From NCBI GenBank assembly GCA_027452145.1, contig DAIDHB010000146.1, forward strand, positions 1-39,533: a stretch of DNA of 39,533 nucleotides, read 5' to 3'. This stretch comes from Planctomycetales bacterium. Its GTDB lineage: Bacteria; Planctomycetota; Planctomycetia; Isosphaerales; Isosphaeraceae. Every line of letters starts with the position of its first letter. The first letter of the stretch is position 1. Under the pieces are notes generated by a model. The model did not search any database, was not told the DNA's origin, and was given only the letters and a program-made list of their open reading frames with translations. Of this stretch, positions 31,235 through 39,431 are shown piece by piece. The position numbers were made by a program, and so were the translations under genes.

Positions 31235-32392
31235 CTATCCCAGCCGCAGCCGCTGGGCGATGATGTTGCGCTGGATGTCATTGGTGCCCGAGAAGATCAC
31301 GCTGCCGACGCTGTCGCGCAGGTCGCGCTCGATTCCGGTCTCCTCGACGTACCCGGCGGCGCCGAACAGGCGGACGGCGTCGAGGCTGTTCTGGACATAG
31401 CTCTCGGAGACCTGGAGCTTGGCCATCGCCGCGGCGGCCGAGGCCTCCTCGTCGCCCCGCGACTTCAGCCAGGCGTAACGATAGACCATCAGCCGGCTGG
31501 TTTCCAGCCTCAAGGTCATGTCGACCACCCGGTTCGACACCGACTGGAACTTGCCGATCGGCTGGCCGAACTGCCGGCGCGATCGCGCGTGGTGGATGCA
31601 ACGCTCGAGCTGCCGCCGCATCGTGCCAAGCGCCGAGGCCAGGATCGCGCCCCGCTCCAGTTCCATCGACGCCTGGAAGATCGACGCGCCCCGGCCCTCG
31701 CGGCCGAGCAGCGCGTCGGCGGGCAGCCGGCAATCCTCGAAGGCCAGCTCGCCCATTGGCACGCCCTTCATCCCGAGTTTGGGGATCTCGCGCACCACCC
31801 GGAACCCCGGCGCGTCGCGCCCGACCAGGAACGCCGAGATCCCCATGATGCCCCGGCCGGGGTCGGTCGCGGCGAAGCAGAGGAACACGTCCGCGATCGG
31901 CCCGGCGGTGATCCAGGTCTTCCGGCCATTCAGGACCCACTGATCTCCCCGGCGCTCGGCCGTCGTGGTCATGGCGAAGATGTCCGAGCCGGCCTCGGGC
32001 TCGCTCGCGCCGTTGGCTCCTAGCAGGCTCCCGTCGCACAGGCCCGGCAGGTAGCGGCGCTTCTGCGCGTCGGTGCCGTAGAGCCCGATCGGCATGGTGA
32101 CCGTCCAGAGCGCGGCGTTGATCGCGAAGATCAGACCCGAGTCATCACAGGTATATCCGATGCCCTCCATCGCCGCGACGGTCGTCGGCAGGTCCTGCCC
32201 CCGGCCGCCGTATTCCGCGGCCACCGGCAGGCCCGTCAGGCCGAACCGGGCACATCGCCGGTATCCCTCTCGCCAGAACCCACCCCGATCCCCCGGCCCG
32301 CCATCCGAATCCGACCGCACCAGCTCCGTACGGGCAAACTCGACCGCGGCATCGTGCCAGTGACGCTGCGTCTCGCTGAAGCTGAAATCCAT
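31235..32392 (-). CDS. acyl-CoA dehydrogenase
   Basis: A 385-residue flavoprotein of normal family length. The FAD/substrate region is typical: GLPVAAEYGGRGQDLPT (54-70), ASEPEAGSD (129-137), KTWITAG (158-164), and RRQFGQPIGKFQSVSNR (272-288) plus FSGTNDIQRNIIA (367-379). The catalytic Glu of the common 'YEGT' motif is replaced by Ser368. Glu246 in MELERG aligns with the base of isovaleryl-CoA dehydrogenase, so that residue probably serves instead. It should oxidise an acyl-CoA at alpha,beta. The start at 32392 (MDFSFSE) has AAGGA 10 nt upstream; an upstream ATG at 32413 lies inside a heptamer repeat. Its place between transporter genes is unusual. Confidence 0.85.
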   Translation of the reverse strand: MDFSFSETQRHWHDAAVEFARTELVRSDSDGGPGDRGGFWREGYRRCARFGLTGLPVAAEYGGRGQDLPTTVAAMEGIGYTCDDSGLIFAINAALWTVTMPIGLYGTDAQKRRYLPGLCDGSLLGANGASEPEAGSDIFAMTTTAERRGDQWVLNGRKTWITAGPIADVFLCFAATDPGRGIMGISAFLVGRDAPGFRVVREIPKLGMKGVPMGELAFEDCRLPADALLGREGRGASIFQASMELERGAILASALGTMRRQLERCIHHARSRRQFGQPIGKFQSVSNRVVDMTLRLETSRLMVYRYAWLKSRGDEEASAAAAMAKLQVSESYVQNSLDAVRLFGAAGYVEETGIERDLRDSVGSVIFSGTNDIQRNIIAQRLRLG

Positions 32393-32405
32393 TTCTTCTT
32401 TGTCC

Positions 32406-32547
32406 TTGGTCATTGGTCATTGGTCATTGGTACGCTGACGCGGATGGCGTGGGTTGATCGATAGGCGAGAACCTCGAGGAAAGCGAAGAGCGGAGCACGG
32501 ACCAGTGACGACCCGAGAATAACCAATGACCAATGACCAATGACTAG
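32406..32547. repeat. inverted heptamer arrays forming a 23-bp stem between two genes
   Basis: (TTGGTCA)3 at 32406-32426 continues as TTGGT to 32431. TGACCAA units at 32521-32547 are the inverse. Positions 32409-32431 and 32522-32544 pair perfectly over 23 bp, with a 90-nt loop between. On the transcribed strand the stem begins at the last base of the binding-protein stop codon and ends 16 nt before the acyl-CoA dehydrogenase start. It may set the ratio of the two proteins or protect the upstream message. Confidence 0.85.
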
Positions 32548-33653
32548 GTCGACTTGAGCCCCTTCTCGGCGAGCCACTTCTTCATGGTATCGATGTCGAT
32601 GACGTTCTCTCCCTTGACGGGCGAGTCCTTCTTGGGGACGACGACGCGGACGCCGGTGTTGATCGAATCGGTGCCCTTCGGCAGCATCTCGTCGATGGTC
32701 TTCTTGTCGTCGTCGATGAGGGCCTTGAGCAGGCGGACGCCGCGATAGCCCATCTCATAGGGGTTCTGGCAGACGGTGACGTCGATCCGCCCCTCGGCGA
32801 GGTCCTGCACGGCCAGCTCGTCGAGGTCGAAGGTGACAATCGTGGCCTTCTTGCGCAGCTCGGGGAACTTGTTGACCTCCTCGGCGATGTAGTGGGCGTT
32901 GTACGACCAGATGCCGAGATACACGGTCGCGTCGGGATGCTTGCTGATCGCGGTCTGGACGTTCTGCTGGGCCTTGCTCTTGTCGACGTTGTCCTCGAAC
33001 ATCTCGAGCACGTCGTGCTGGGAGTCGATGCGGAACTTCTCGCCGGCGCCGGCGAAGAAGCCCGCGCGGCGGTCCTGGGCGTTCGCGGCGGAGGAGTTGC
33101 CGACGAAGGCGACGACCTTGCCCCCCTGCGGCCGGAGCTCCTTCGCCGCGCGGCCGGCGAACTCGCCCGCCTCGCGATTGATCGTGCCCACGTAGGCGCG
33201 CCGGGTGCCGGGCTGGCCGTCGGAGTCGACCGCGATGACGACCTTGCCGTCCTTCATCAGGGCCTTCATCTTGTCGGCGATGCCGGGCGAGTCCTGCTGC
33301 ATCACCGAGATGGCGACGCCCTTGACGTCCGGCAGGCTCAGGACGTCCTCCAGCAGCCGGATCTGGCCGGCGGTGTCCCCCTCGTTCCGCCGCATCTCGA
33401 CCCGGGCGCCGAACTTCGACGCGCCGTCGGTCATCCCCTTCTCGACGGCGTTCCACCAGTCGGAGTTCCCGTTGGTGATAAACACCAGCCGCGGGCCCGA
33501 GCCGCCCGTCGAGGACGAGGACGACGATTTCCCCGTCGAGCCGGACGGGCCGCCACCCTCCGGCGTCGTGTCGCCGCAGCCGGCGCAGGCACATGCGAGG
33601 AGCGAGGCGACGAGCAGGAATGCCGGACCCCGGCGGGTTTTCGCGCTGGACAC
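32544..33653 (-). CDS. sugar ABC transporter substrate-binding lipoprotein
   Basis: A 369-residue periplasmic-binding protein of the ribose/galactose type (Peripl_BP_4). The N-terminus (RRGPAFLLVASLLACACAGC) is a lipoprotein signal with lipidated Cys21 or Cys26. A Ser/Gly-rich linker follows, then the mature domain (RLVFITNGNSDWWNAVEKGM, VKGVAISVMQQDSPGIADKM, VVIAVDSDG, KVVAFVGNSSAANAQDRRAG, VTVCQNPYEMGYRGVRLL). It binds a sugar or similar solute and hands it to the permease. The GTG at 33653 is chosen because GGGAG lies about 8 nt before it and a strong promoter (33712-33739) lies upstream; longer in-frame starts would lie across that promoter. The ligand is not predictable. Confidence 0.85.
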   Translation of the reverse strand: MSSAKTRRGPAFLLVASLLACACAGCGDTTPEGGGPSGSTGKSSSSSSTGGSGPRLVFITNGNSDWWNAVEKGMTDGASKFGARVEMRRNEGDTAGQIRLLEDVLSLPDVKGVAISVMQQDSPGIADKMKALMKDGKVVIAVDSDGQPGTRRAYVGTINREAGEFAGRAAKELRPQGGKVVAFVGNSSAANAQDRRAGFFAGAGEKFRIDSQHDVLEMFEDNVDKSKAQQNVQTAISKHPDATVYLGIWSYNAHYIAEEVNKFPELRKKATIVTFDLDELAVQDLAEGRIDVTVCQNPYEMGYRGVRLLKALIDDDKKTIDEMLPKGTDSINTGVRVVVPKKDSPVKGENVIDIDTMKKWLAEKGLKST

Positions 33654-33708
33654 GACCGATTCTCCCAGGACTGAGCGGAGCGTTGCTGCCGAAATGGACG
33701 GACGGTCT

Positions 33709-33739
33709 GTTATCATAACCAATGGAAGGACCATGACAA
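33709..33739 (-). promoter_or_regulatory. sigma70-like promoter with operator-like palindrome, binding-protein gene
   Basis: On the minus strand TTGTCA (33739-33734), 16 nt, TATGAT (33717-33712). Each hexamer matches its consensus at 5 of 6 positions. An 11-bp palindrome GTTATCATAAC (33709-33719) overlaps the -10, a usual place for a repressor site. A start of transcription near 33705 would give a leader of about 50 nt before the GTG at 33653. Confidence 0.55.
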
Positions 33740-33846
33740 ACGACCTCCTCGCCCGGCGTCCGTCGAATCGATGGGAATCGCATCGCATCCAATCGAAAGG
33801 ACGGACGCGGGCGGCCGAACGGGGGGACACGGGGAGACGCCTCGGG

Positions 33847-34752
33847 ATGAAGTGGCACGATCGGGTCTACGGCGAGGTGGCGATCGCGGACGCGGGAATC
33901 CTGGACCTGATCGATTGCCCGACCTTCCGGCGGCTGCAAGGCATCCGGCAGGCCGGCCCCTCGGCGCTGGCGTTCCCGTTCAAGAACGTGACCCGGTTCG
34001 AGCACAGCCTGGGCGTGTATCTCTTGCTGACAAGGCTCGGCGCCGGGCTGCGCGAGCGGGTCGCGGGCCTGTTGCACGACATCTCGCACACGGCGTTCTC
34101 GCACGCCGTCGATTTCCTGATCACCTCCGAGGAGCAGGACCACCACGAGCGGCTCAAGCCCCTGATGCTCGACCGGCCGGACATCGCCGGGGCCCTCGCA
34201 CGCCTGGGCTTCGCACCGTCGGAGTTCTACGACGACTCGATCTACCCGCTGCTCGAGCAACCGCTGCCCTGGCTGTGCGCCGACCGGCTCGACTACTTCC
34301 TCCGCGACGGGATTGCCTGCGGCGTGGTGAAGCCCGCCGACGCCGACCGCATCCTCGACCACCTGGCGGTCGCCGGGGCTCGGATCGTGATGACCGATGC
34401 AAAGATCGCCCGCGAAGCGTCGGCTCTCTTCGACGAGATGAACCGCGACTGGTGGGCCAGCGACACCGAAGCATTCATCTACAACGAGTTCGCCGGCGCG
34501 ATCCGCGAGGCGATGGCGCGGGGGATCCTTCGCGAGGCGGATCTGCTCAGCGAGGACGACCTCGTGCTGGCGAAGCTCGACGCGGCGGGGAATCCCCGGA
34601 TCGACCGCACCCTCGCCGCGATCCGCAACTTCCGGCCCGAGTCGCTACAGGGCTACGCGCCCCGGATCATCCCCAAGTCGCGCTGGCTCGACCCGCCGGT
34701 GCTCGTCGAGGGCGCCGTGCGCCCGCTCTCGACGATCGATGACGAACCGTAG
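33847..34752 (+). CDS. HD-domain phosphohydrolase
   Basis: A 301-residue protein of the HD superfamily close to COG1078 (dGTPase-like). The metal-binding residues are visible: His53 (RFEHSLGVYLLL), His77-Asp78 (GLLHDISHTAFSH), and an Asp in CADRLDYFLRDG (146-154). The N-terminal WHDRVYGEVAIADAGILDLI and FRRLQGIRQAG segments are typical of this family. It should hydrolyse a nucleotide or other phosphoester with metal. The ATG at 33847 has GGGGAG about 10 nt upstream; an in-frame ATG at 33733 falls inside the divergent promoter. It is divergent from the binding-protein gene and convergent with nadB. Confidence 0.85.
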   Translation: MKWHDRVYGEVAIADAGILDLIDCPTFRRLQGIRQAGPSALAFPFKNVTRFEHSLGVYLLLTRLGAGLRERVAGLLHDISHTAFSHAVDFLITSEEQDHHERLKPLMLDRPDIAGALARLGFAPSEFYDDSIYPLLEQPLPWLCADRLDYFLRDGIACGVVKPADADRILDHLAVAGARIVMTDAKIAREASALFDEMNRDWWASDTEAFIYNEFAGAIREAMARGILREADLLSEDDLVLAKLDAAGNPRIDRTLAAIRNFRPESLQGYAPRIIPKSRWLDPPVLVEGAVRPLSTIDDEP

Positions 34753-34805
34753 CAGAAACCACGTCGAAGCCGTCCCCCCTCCCGACGGGGATCTGTCGAA
34801 GACTG

Positions 34806-34910
34806 AACCGCGAAAAACGCGAAAAAGAAATGAGATCAAGCCGAGGGCGGCTCGAATTATCTTCCTGTTCCATGTATTCTCCTTTCGCGTTTTTCGCGTT
34901 TTTCGCGGTT
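34806..34910. terminator. 21-bp inverted repeat between convergent genes
   Basis: Positions 34806-34826 (AACCGCGAAAAACGCGAAAAA with one partner) and 34890-34910 are exact inverse copies, 21 bp, with a 63-nt loop. Each arm is itself two related CGCGAAAAA units. It lies between the convergent ends of the HD gene and nadB and may stop transcription from both sides; the A- and T-rich parts of the arms suit that. The 186-bp gap holds nothing else. Confidence 0.5.
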
Positions 34911-34938
34911 AAATCCGGATCTTTGAATATCGGCACTC

Positions 34939-36591
34939 CTACCGCCCCTGGGTCGTGGCCGCCTCGGGCCGGGCGGGCTCGACGGAGAGCGGGATGTGGC
35001 GGTTGAGCGCCGGGTCGGGCTGGGGGAAATCCCGGCGGTAGTGCACGCCGCGCGACTCGCGGCGCTCGGTGGCCGCGGCGATCATCAGGCGGGCGACCAG
35101 GAGCATGTTCTGCAACGTCCAGCCGTCGGGATCCTCGAACTCGAGCGGCAGGATGTAGCGGCTCCATCGGTCGACGCGGTCAGCGGCCTCGTCGAGGCCG
35201 TCGGCGTCGCGGGTGATGCCCAGCCGCCGCCAGAGCAGCGAGCGGAGCGACTCGCGGACGTCGGCCACGTCGATGCGGGCGCGGGCCTCGCCCCGGCGCG
35301 GGGCCGAGACCGGCGGGACCTCCAGCGGCTGCGGGCCCTCGCGGTCGAGCATCGCCACAATGTCCTCGGCCGCGCGGGCGCCGTAGACCAGGCCCTCGAG
35401 CAGGCTGTTCGACGCCAGCCGATTGGCGCCGTGCAGGCCCGAGCTCGTCACCTCGCCGGCACCCCACAGGCCCGGCAGCGTCGTGCGGCCCCAGGGGTCC
35501 ACCGAGACCCCGCCGACCATGTAATGCGCCCCCGGACACACCGGGATCGGGTCGCGGGTGATGTCCAGGGCGAACGTCCGACAGAGCCGGTCGATGCCCG
35601 GGAACCGCTGGCGGATGAGATCCGAATCCAGGTGCGAGAGATCCAGGTAGACGCTCGGGTGCTGGGTCTTCGCCATCTGCGCGGCGATCGCCAGCGAGAC
35701 GTCGTCGCGAGGCGCCAGCTCGGCCAGCGGGTGATAGCCCGGCATGAACCGTTCGCCGTGGACATCCCGCAGATAGGCGCCCTCGCCCCTCAGGGCCTCG
35801 GTCAAGAGATGCCGGGTCGATCCGGCGATGTAGAGCACCGTGGGGTGGAACTGCATGAACTCCATGTCGCGCAGCTCGGCCCCGGCGCGATAGGCCATCG
35901 CGTGGCCGTCGGCCGTGGCGATCGAGGGATTCGTGGTCTCGCGGAAGAGCTGCCCCGCGCCCCCGGTGGCCAGAAGCACGGCGCGGGCCCAGACCAGGGC
36001 CGGGCCTCGGCGATGGTCCCAGACCAGCACGCCCCGGCACCGCCCGTCGTGGGTCAGCAGGTCGATCGAGAAGCTGTTGGCCCATACGCGGACGTTCGGC
36101 CGCTCGCGCACGCGGTGGATCACGGCGCGCATCATCTCGCGGCCCGTCTCGTCTCCCAGCGCGTGGACGATCCGCGCGTGCGAGTGGCCCCCCTCGCGTC
36201 CGAGGGCGACGTGGCCGTCGACCTGGTCGAAGTGAGTCCCCCACTCGACCAGCTCGCTGATCCGCCCGGGCGCCTCGCGGACGACCATGGCGACGACCTC
36301 GGGGTCGCACAGGCCCTTGCCGGCGGCCAGGGTGTCGGCGATGTGGTGGTCGAATCGGTCCTCGGGGTCGAGCACGCCGGCGATGCCCCCCTGGGCATAC
36401 TGGCTGTTGCTCTCGCGCACCTCGTTCTTGGTCACGACGAGCACGCGATAGGGCTCGGGCACCCCGAGCGCAGCGCGCAGGCCCGCGATGCCGCCGCCGA
36501 TCACCAGGACGTCGGTGAAGTGGTGCGGCAGCTCGCGAGGGTCGAAGCCCACGAGATAGCGGCGGGGGCGGATCGAGGGATGAAACGTCAT
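34939..36591 (-). CDS. nadB: L-aspartate oxidase
   Basis: A 550-residue flavoprotein. NadB oxidises L-aspartate to iminoaspartate, the first step of NAD synthesis from aspartate. The FAD Rossmann motif is VLVIGGGIAGLRAAL (28-42). The SNSQYAQGGIAGV segment (61-73), LLATGGAGQLFRETTNP, EFMQFHPTVLYIAG, AHYMVGGVSVDPWGRT and NRLASNSLLEGLVYGARAAE are family signatures of NadB/fumarate reductase-type proteins, with the NadB-type helical C-terminus. The N-terminus is about 20 residues longer than the core. The ATG at 36591 has only a weak AGGTG upstream. nadA and nadC are not in this window. Confidence 0.92.
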   Translation of the reverse strand: MTFHPSIRPRRYLVGFDPRELPHHFTDVLVIGGGIAGLRAALGVPEPYRVLVVTKNEVRESNSQYAQGGIAGVLDPEDRFDHHIADTLAAGKGLCDPEVVAMVVREAPGRISELVEWGTHFDQVDGHVALGREGGHSHARIVHALGDETGREMMRAVIHRVRERPNVRVWANSFSIDLLTHDGRCRGVLVWDHRRGPALVWARAVLLATGGAGQLFRETTNPSIATADGHAMAYRAGAELRDMEFMQFHPTVLYIAGSTRHLLTEALRGEGAYLRDVHGERFMPGYHPLAELAPRDDVSLAIAAQMAKTQHPSVYLDLSHLDSDLIRQRFPGIDRLCRTFALDITRDPIPVCPGAHYMVGGVSVDPWGRTTLPGLWGAGEVTSSGLHGANRLASNSLLEGLVYGARAAEDIVAMLDREGPQPLEVPPVSAPRRGEARARIDVADVRESLRSLLWRRLGITRDADGLDEAADRVDRWSRYILPLEFEDPDGWTLQNMLLVARLMIAAATERRESRGVHYRRDFPQPDPALNRHIPLSVEPARPEAATTQGR

Positions 36592-36680
36592 GGGGCCGAT
36601 GGCACCTGATGGCCAGTCATTTGTCGATGAAACCGCAGGGTCGCGGATCGCCCGGCACGATCTGCTCCTCGAGATAGGTT

Positions 36681-36878
36681 AGGCTTTCCAGCCCGACACT
36701 CAAGCCCCGTCAGGCTGGAAAGCCTGACCCACTTCCAGACCAGCGTGGTCCAGCGTGACGCTCAGGCCTCGTCAGGCTGGGAGGCCGATCCGAACCGGGA
36801 GGGTTGTTCGGCGCGGGTCTCCGACCCCGCCCAACAGCTTATGCGATCGGAGGCCTCGATCGGTGGGCGAGGCCCACC
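36681..36878. repeat. cluster of intergenic palindromes and the second copy of the 27-bp repeat
   Basis: AGGCTTTCCAGCC (36681-36693) and GGCTGGAAAGCCT (36713-36725) form a perfect 13-bp stem. A degenerate third copy of the arm (GTCAGGCTGGGAGGCC) lies at 36770-36785. The 27-bp repeat shared with 26985-27011 is at 36805-36831. GGTGGGC-GAG-GCCCACC (36862-36878) is a further hairpin. This fills most of the 320-bp gap between nadB and the low-complexity gene; no gene is seen. Confidence 0.7.
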
Positions 36879-36911
36879 CGACGTCAGACAACCTCCCTTC
36901 CGGTCGGACTC

Positions 36912-39431
36912 TCACGGCCGGGCGGCGCCGGCCGGGGCGGGCCGGGCGGCCTTGCGGGTCTTCGAGTCCTTGGCGGCGAGCGTCGAGTAATAGCTACTGA
37001 GCTTGTCGCGCCACTCGCGCGGCGCCTCGTTGCTGATGCCCTGGGTGTTGCCGAACGCCCGGTCCTTGGGGATGTTGCCGTCGCGGCGGATCTTGTCGCT
37101 CGTGAACCGGACGCTGCCGGCGCCGGGGAGATTCGCCCCGGGCGCGGCGGCCGGCTGCTCGCCGACCTTGACCTCGAGCTCCTTGCCCTCGCGGCCGGCG
37201 GCCAGTTGCTTGGGTTTCTCGTACTTCCTGACGAACTGGTCGATCTGGTCCTTGGTGTAGCCCAGATCCTCCATCTTCTTGGCGGCATTGGGGTCGTTCT
37301 TCAGGGCGTCGGCCACGTTCTTCAAGGTCAGGCTACTCTGGGGCCCGTTGCCGGGGGCGACCTGGTCGGAGTCGAAGGGCCGATCGGGTTTCTCGGCGGG
37401 CGGTGAGGGCTCGGAGTCGTCCTTCCGCGGCTCGCCGTTTCCGGCCGCGCCCTTGTTCTCGGGCCCGACCCCGCCGCCGCCGAGGTTGCCGATGCCGCCG
37501 CCACCGCCGGGCATCTGGCCGAGGCCCGGGCCGTTGCCCTTGCCGGCAGGGCCGGGCTGGCCGCCGCCGGCGTTGCCGCCGCTGGGGGTCGCCTGGCCGC
37601 CGCCCTGGCCGCCGCTCTGGCCGGACTTGCCGCCGCCTCCCTGACCCGACTGGCCGCCGCCGCTGGCGGCCGATCCGCCGCGACCGGTCTCGCCGCCGGC
37701 GCCGCCACCCGCGCGCTGGCCGCCCGCGCTGGACTGGCCGCCGCCCACCTCGCCTTCCATGTCCTGCACGCCGCCCTTCGGCGACGGCTGGCCGGCGCCG
37801 CCCGCGCGGCCGGCGCTGTTGCTGGTGTCCCCCGCGGGATTCGCGCCGCCAGCCTGCTGACCCGACGAACCGCCGGGTGCCGTGCTGGGCGTGCCCTCAC
37901 CCGGCTGGCCGGGCTGACCGGGGCCATTGCCCGCGCCGTTCTGGCCCGGACCCTTGCCCTGACCCGGGCCCTTTCCTTGACCCTGGCCCTCGCCCTGGCC
38001 CTCCCCGGGCTGATTCGACTGGCCGGGCTGATTCGACTGGCCGGGCTGGGGCGAACCGGCCGGGGATGGCCCCTGCTTGGGACTCTGGCTCGGCTGGCCT
38101 GCCTGGTTCGCGTTTGGCGACGACGGCCGATTCATCCCCGGCTGTCCGGGCGTGTTCTGACCCGGCATCGGCTGAGGCTGCGAGGGCGAAGGCGCTCCGT
38201 TCGGGCCGAGCTGGTCCTGCAAGGGCGGGGTCGGATTCTCGCGCGGGAGCATCTCGTCGGCCCGGGGCTGCGGGGCGTCCGCGGGGTTGGCCGCCTGCTT
38301 CTTCTGGGTCTTCTCGGGGACCTGGGGCTCGGTATCCGCGCGCGGCGGGAGCTGCTCCTTGCCGGGCTTGGCCTTCGGATCCGCCTTGGGCTCGGTGTCC
38401 TGTCGGCCGGGGGCGGAGTTCCTGGTGGCGGCCTTCGGCTGGGCGTTGGGGTTGGTCTTTTCCTCCTTCTGGTTGGTCTGGGTGGCGCGGGTCGGGGGAC
38501 GCGAGCCGTCGCCCGGCTGGCCGCCGGGGCCGGGCTGGCGCTCGGCCTGGGGCGGCGGCCCGTTGCCTTTCTCCGGCGTGCCGGAGGGACCGTTGGGATC
38601 CGCGCCCTGCTGATCGGCGCCCGAGACGCTGCCGCGGGGCAGGTCGGGCTTGTTCTCGGGCTGACGCATGCCCGGGGGATTGGGGTTCAGGCCCGGCTTC
38701 TGGTTGCCGGCGTCCGCGCCTGCGGCCGACTTCTGGGCCCTGGTGGTCTCGTTCGGCGCCTGGGTCGACTGGTTATTTCCCTGGGGCGCGGGCGCCTCGG
38801 ACTGCGGATTACCGGCCTCGCCGTTGCGGGCCCCCTGGTTGCGCGGATCCTCGGCACCGCCGGGTTTCTGGCCCGGCGGATTGTCCTGCCCGGCCTGATT
38901 GGGATTACGCTCGCCCGGCCCCTCGCCCGGCTGGGGAGGCATCCCCTGACCCGGCTGGTTCGGCTGGCTCGAGCGATCCTTCGGCCCCTGATTCGCTGAG
39001 GGCGGAGAACTCGACCCGTCCTGCGGGCGGAGGTCCTTCATCCTGTTCGGGTCGAGGTTCTTCAGCTTGTCAAGGAAGCTCTGGTTTGCCCCGCCGGGCT
39101 GACCCGGGTTGTTCTGACCAGGCTGATTGGAAGTACCGGCGTTAGGCGGACCCGGCGGATTATCGCCGCGCGGCGTCATCTGCCCGGGCTGCTGGTTGGC
39201 GCCGCCAGGCTGCTGGTTCTCTCCGCCAGGCTGCTGGTTCGCTCCGCCGGGCTGCTGGTTCGCTCCGCCGGGCTGCTGGTTCATCCCGCCGGGCTTTTGG
39301 TTGGCGCCGCCAGGCTGCTGGTTGGCGCCGCCAGGCTGCTGGTTCGCGCCACCGGGCTTTTGGTTGGCGCCACCGGGCTGCTGGTTCGCGCCACCGGGCT
39401 GCTGGTTCGCTCCGCCAGGCTGCTGGTTCAT
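36912..39431 (-). CDS. low-complexity Pro/Gly/Gln/Asn-rich protein with heptad N-terminus
   Basis: An 839-residue protein that I cannot name. Residues 2-85 are twelve copies of NQQPGGA or close variants. Up to about residue 690 it is disordered: Pro/Gly/Gln/Asn-rich, with GQGQGKGPGQ runs and a Gly-rich part (GGGQSGQGGGG). Residues about 695-839 are an ordered, charged tail (LTLKNVADALKNDPNAAKKM, DLGYTKDQIDQFVRKYEKPK, then APREWRDKLSSYYSTLA). The tail resembles the end of large planctomycete proteins that carry Gln/Gly tracts, but I cannot place the family. It has no signal peptide. The ATG at 39431 overlaps the stop of the upstream gene (ATGA). An equivalent in-frame ATG lies 147 bp downstream in the same sequence context. 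Confidence 0.7.
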   Translation of the reverse strand: MNQQPGGANQQPGGANQQPGGANQKPGGANQQPGGANQQPGGANQKPGGMNQQPGGANQQPGGANQQPGGENQQPGGANQQPGQMTPRGDNPPGPPNAGTSNQPGQNNPGQPGGANQSFLDKLKNLDPNRMKDLRPQDGSSSPPSANQGPKDRSSQPNQPGQGMPPQPGEGPGERNPNQAGQDNPPGQKPGGAEDPRNQGARNGEAGNPQSEAPAPQGNNQSTQAPNETTRAQKSAAGADAGNQKPGLNPNPPGMRQPENKPDLPRGSVSGADQQGADPNGPSGTPEKGNGPPPQAERQPGPGGQPGDGSRPPTRATQTNQKEEKTNPNAQPKAATRNSAPGRQDTEPKADPKAKPGKEQLPPRADTEPQVPEKTQKKQAANPADAPQPRADEMLPRENPTPPLQDQLGPNGAPSPSQPQPMPGQNTPGQPGMNRPSSPNANQAGQPSQSPKQGPSPAGSPQPGQSNQPGQSNQPGEGQGEGQGQGKGPGQGKGPGQNGAGNGPGQPGQPGEGTPSTAPGGSSGQQAGGANPAGDTSNSAGRAGGAGQPSPKGGVQDMEGEVGGGQSSAGGQRAGGGAGGETGRGGSAASGGGQSGQGGGGKSGQSGGQGGGQATPSGGNAGGGQPGPAGKGNGPGLGQMPGGGGGIGNLGGGGVGPENKGAAGNGEPRKDDSEPSPPAEKPDRPFDSDQVAPGNGPQSSLTLKNVADALKNDPNAAKKMEDLGYTKDQIDQFVRKYEKPKQLAAGREGKELEVKVGEQPAAAPGANLPGAGSVRFTSDKIRRDGNIPKDRAFGNTQGISNEAPREWRDKLSSYYSTLAAKDSKTRKAARPAPAGAARP

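Noticed and set aside
33654..33830. Longer N-terminus for the substrate-binding protein starting at 33830
   Set aside because: It would place the start upstream of the promoter and bury the lipoprotein signal more than 50 residues inside.
32755..34362. 535-codon open frame on the - strand across the divergent promoter
   Set aside because: It overlaps the binding-protein and HD genes in other frames and would span the promoter at 33712-33739.
34996..36609. 537-codon open frame on the + strand over nadB
   Set aside because: It is an Arg/Ala/Gly/Val-rich mirror of the coding strand, typical of high-GC antisense frames; nadB explains the region fully.
37403..39145. 580-codon open frame on the + strand opposite the low-complexity gene
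   Set aside because: A by-product of the GC-rich repeats; translation is Arg/Ala/Gly noise.
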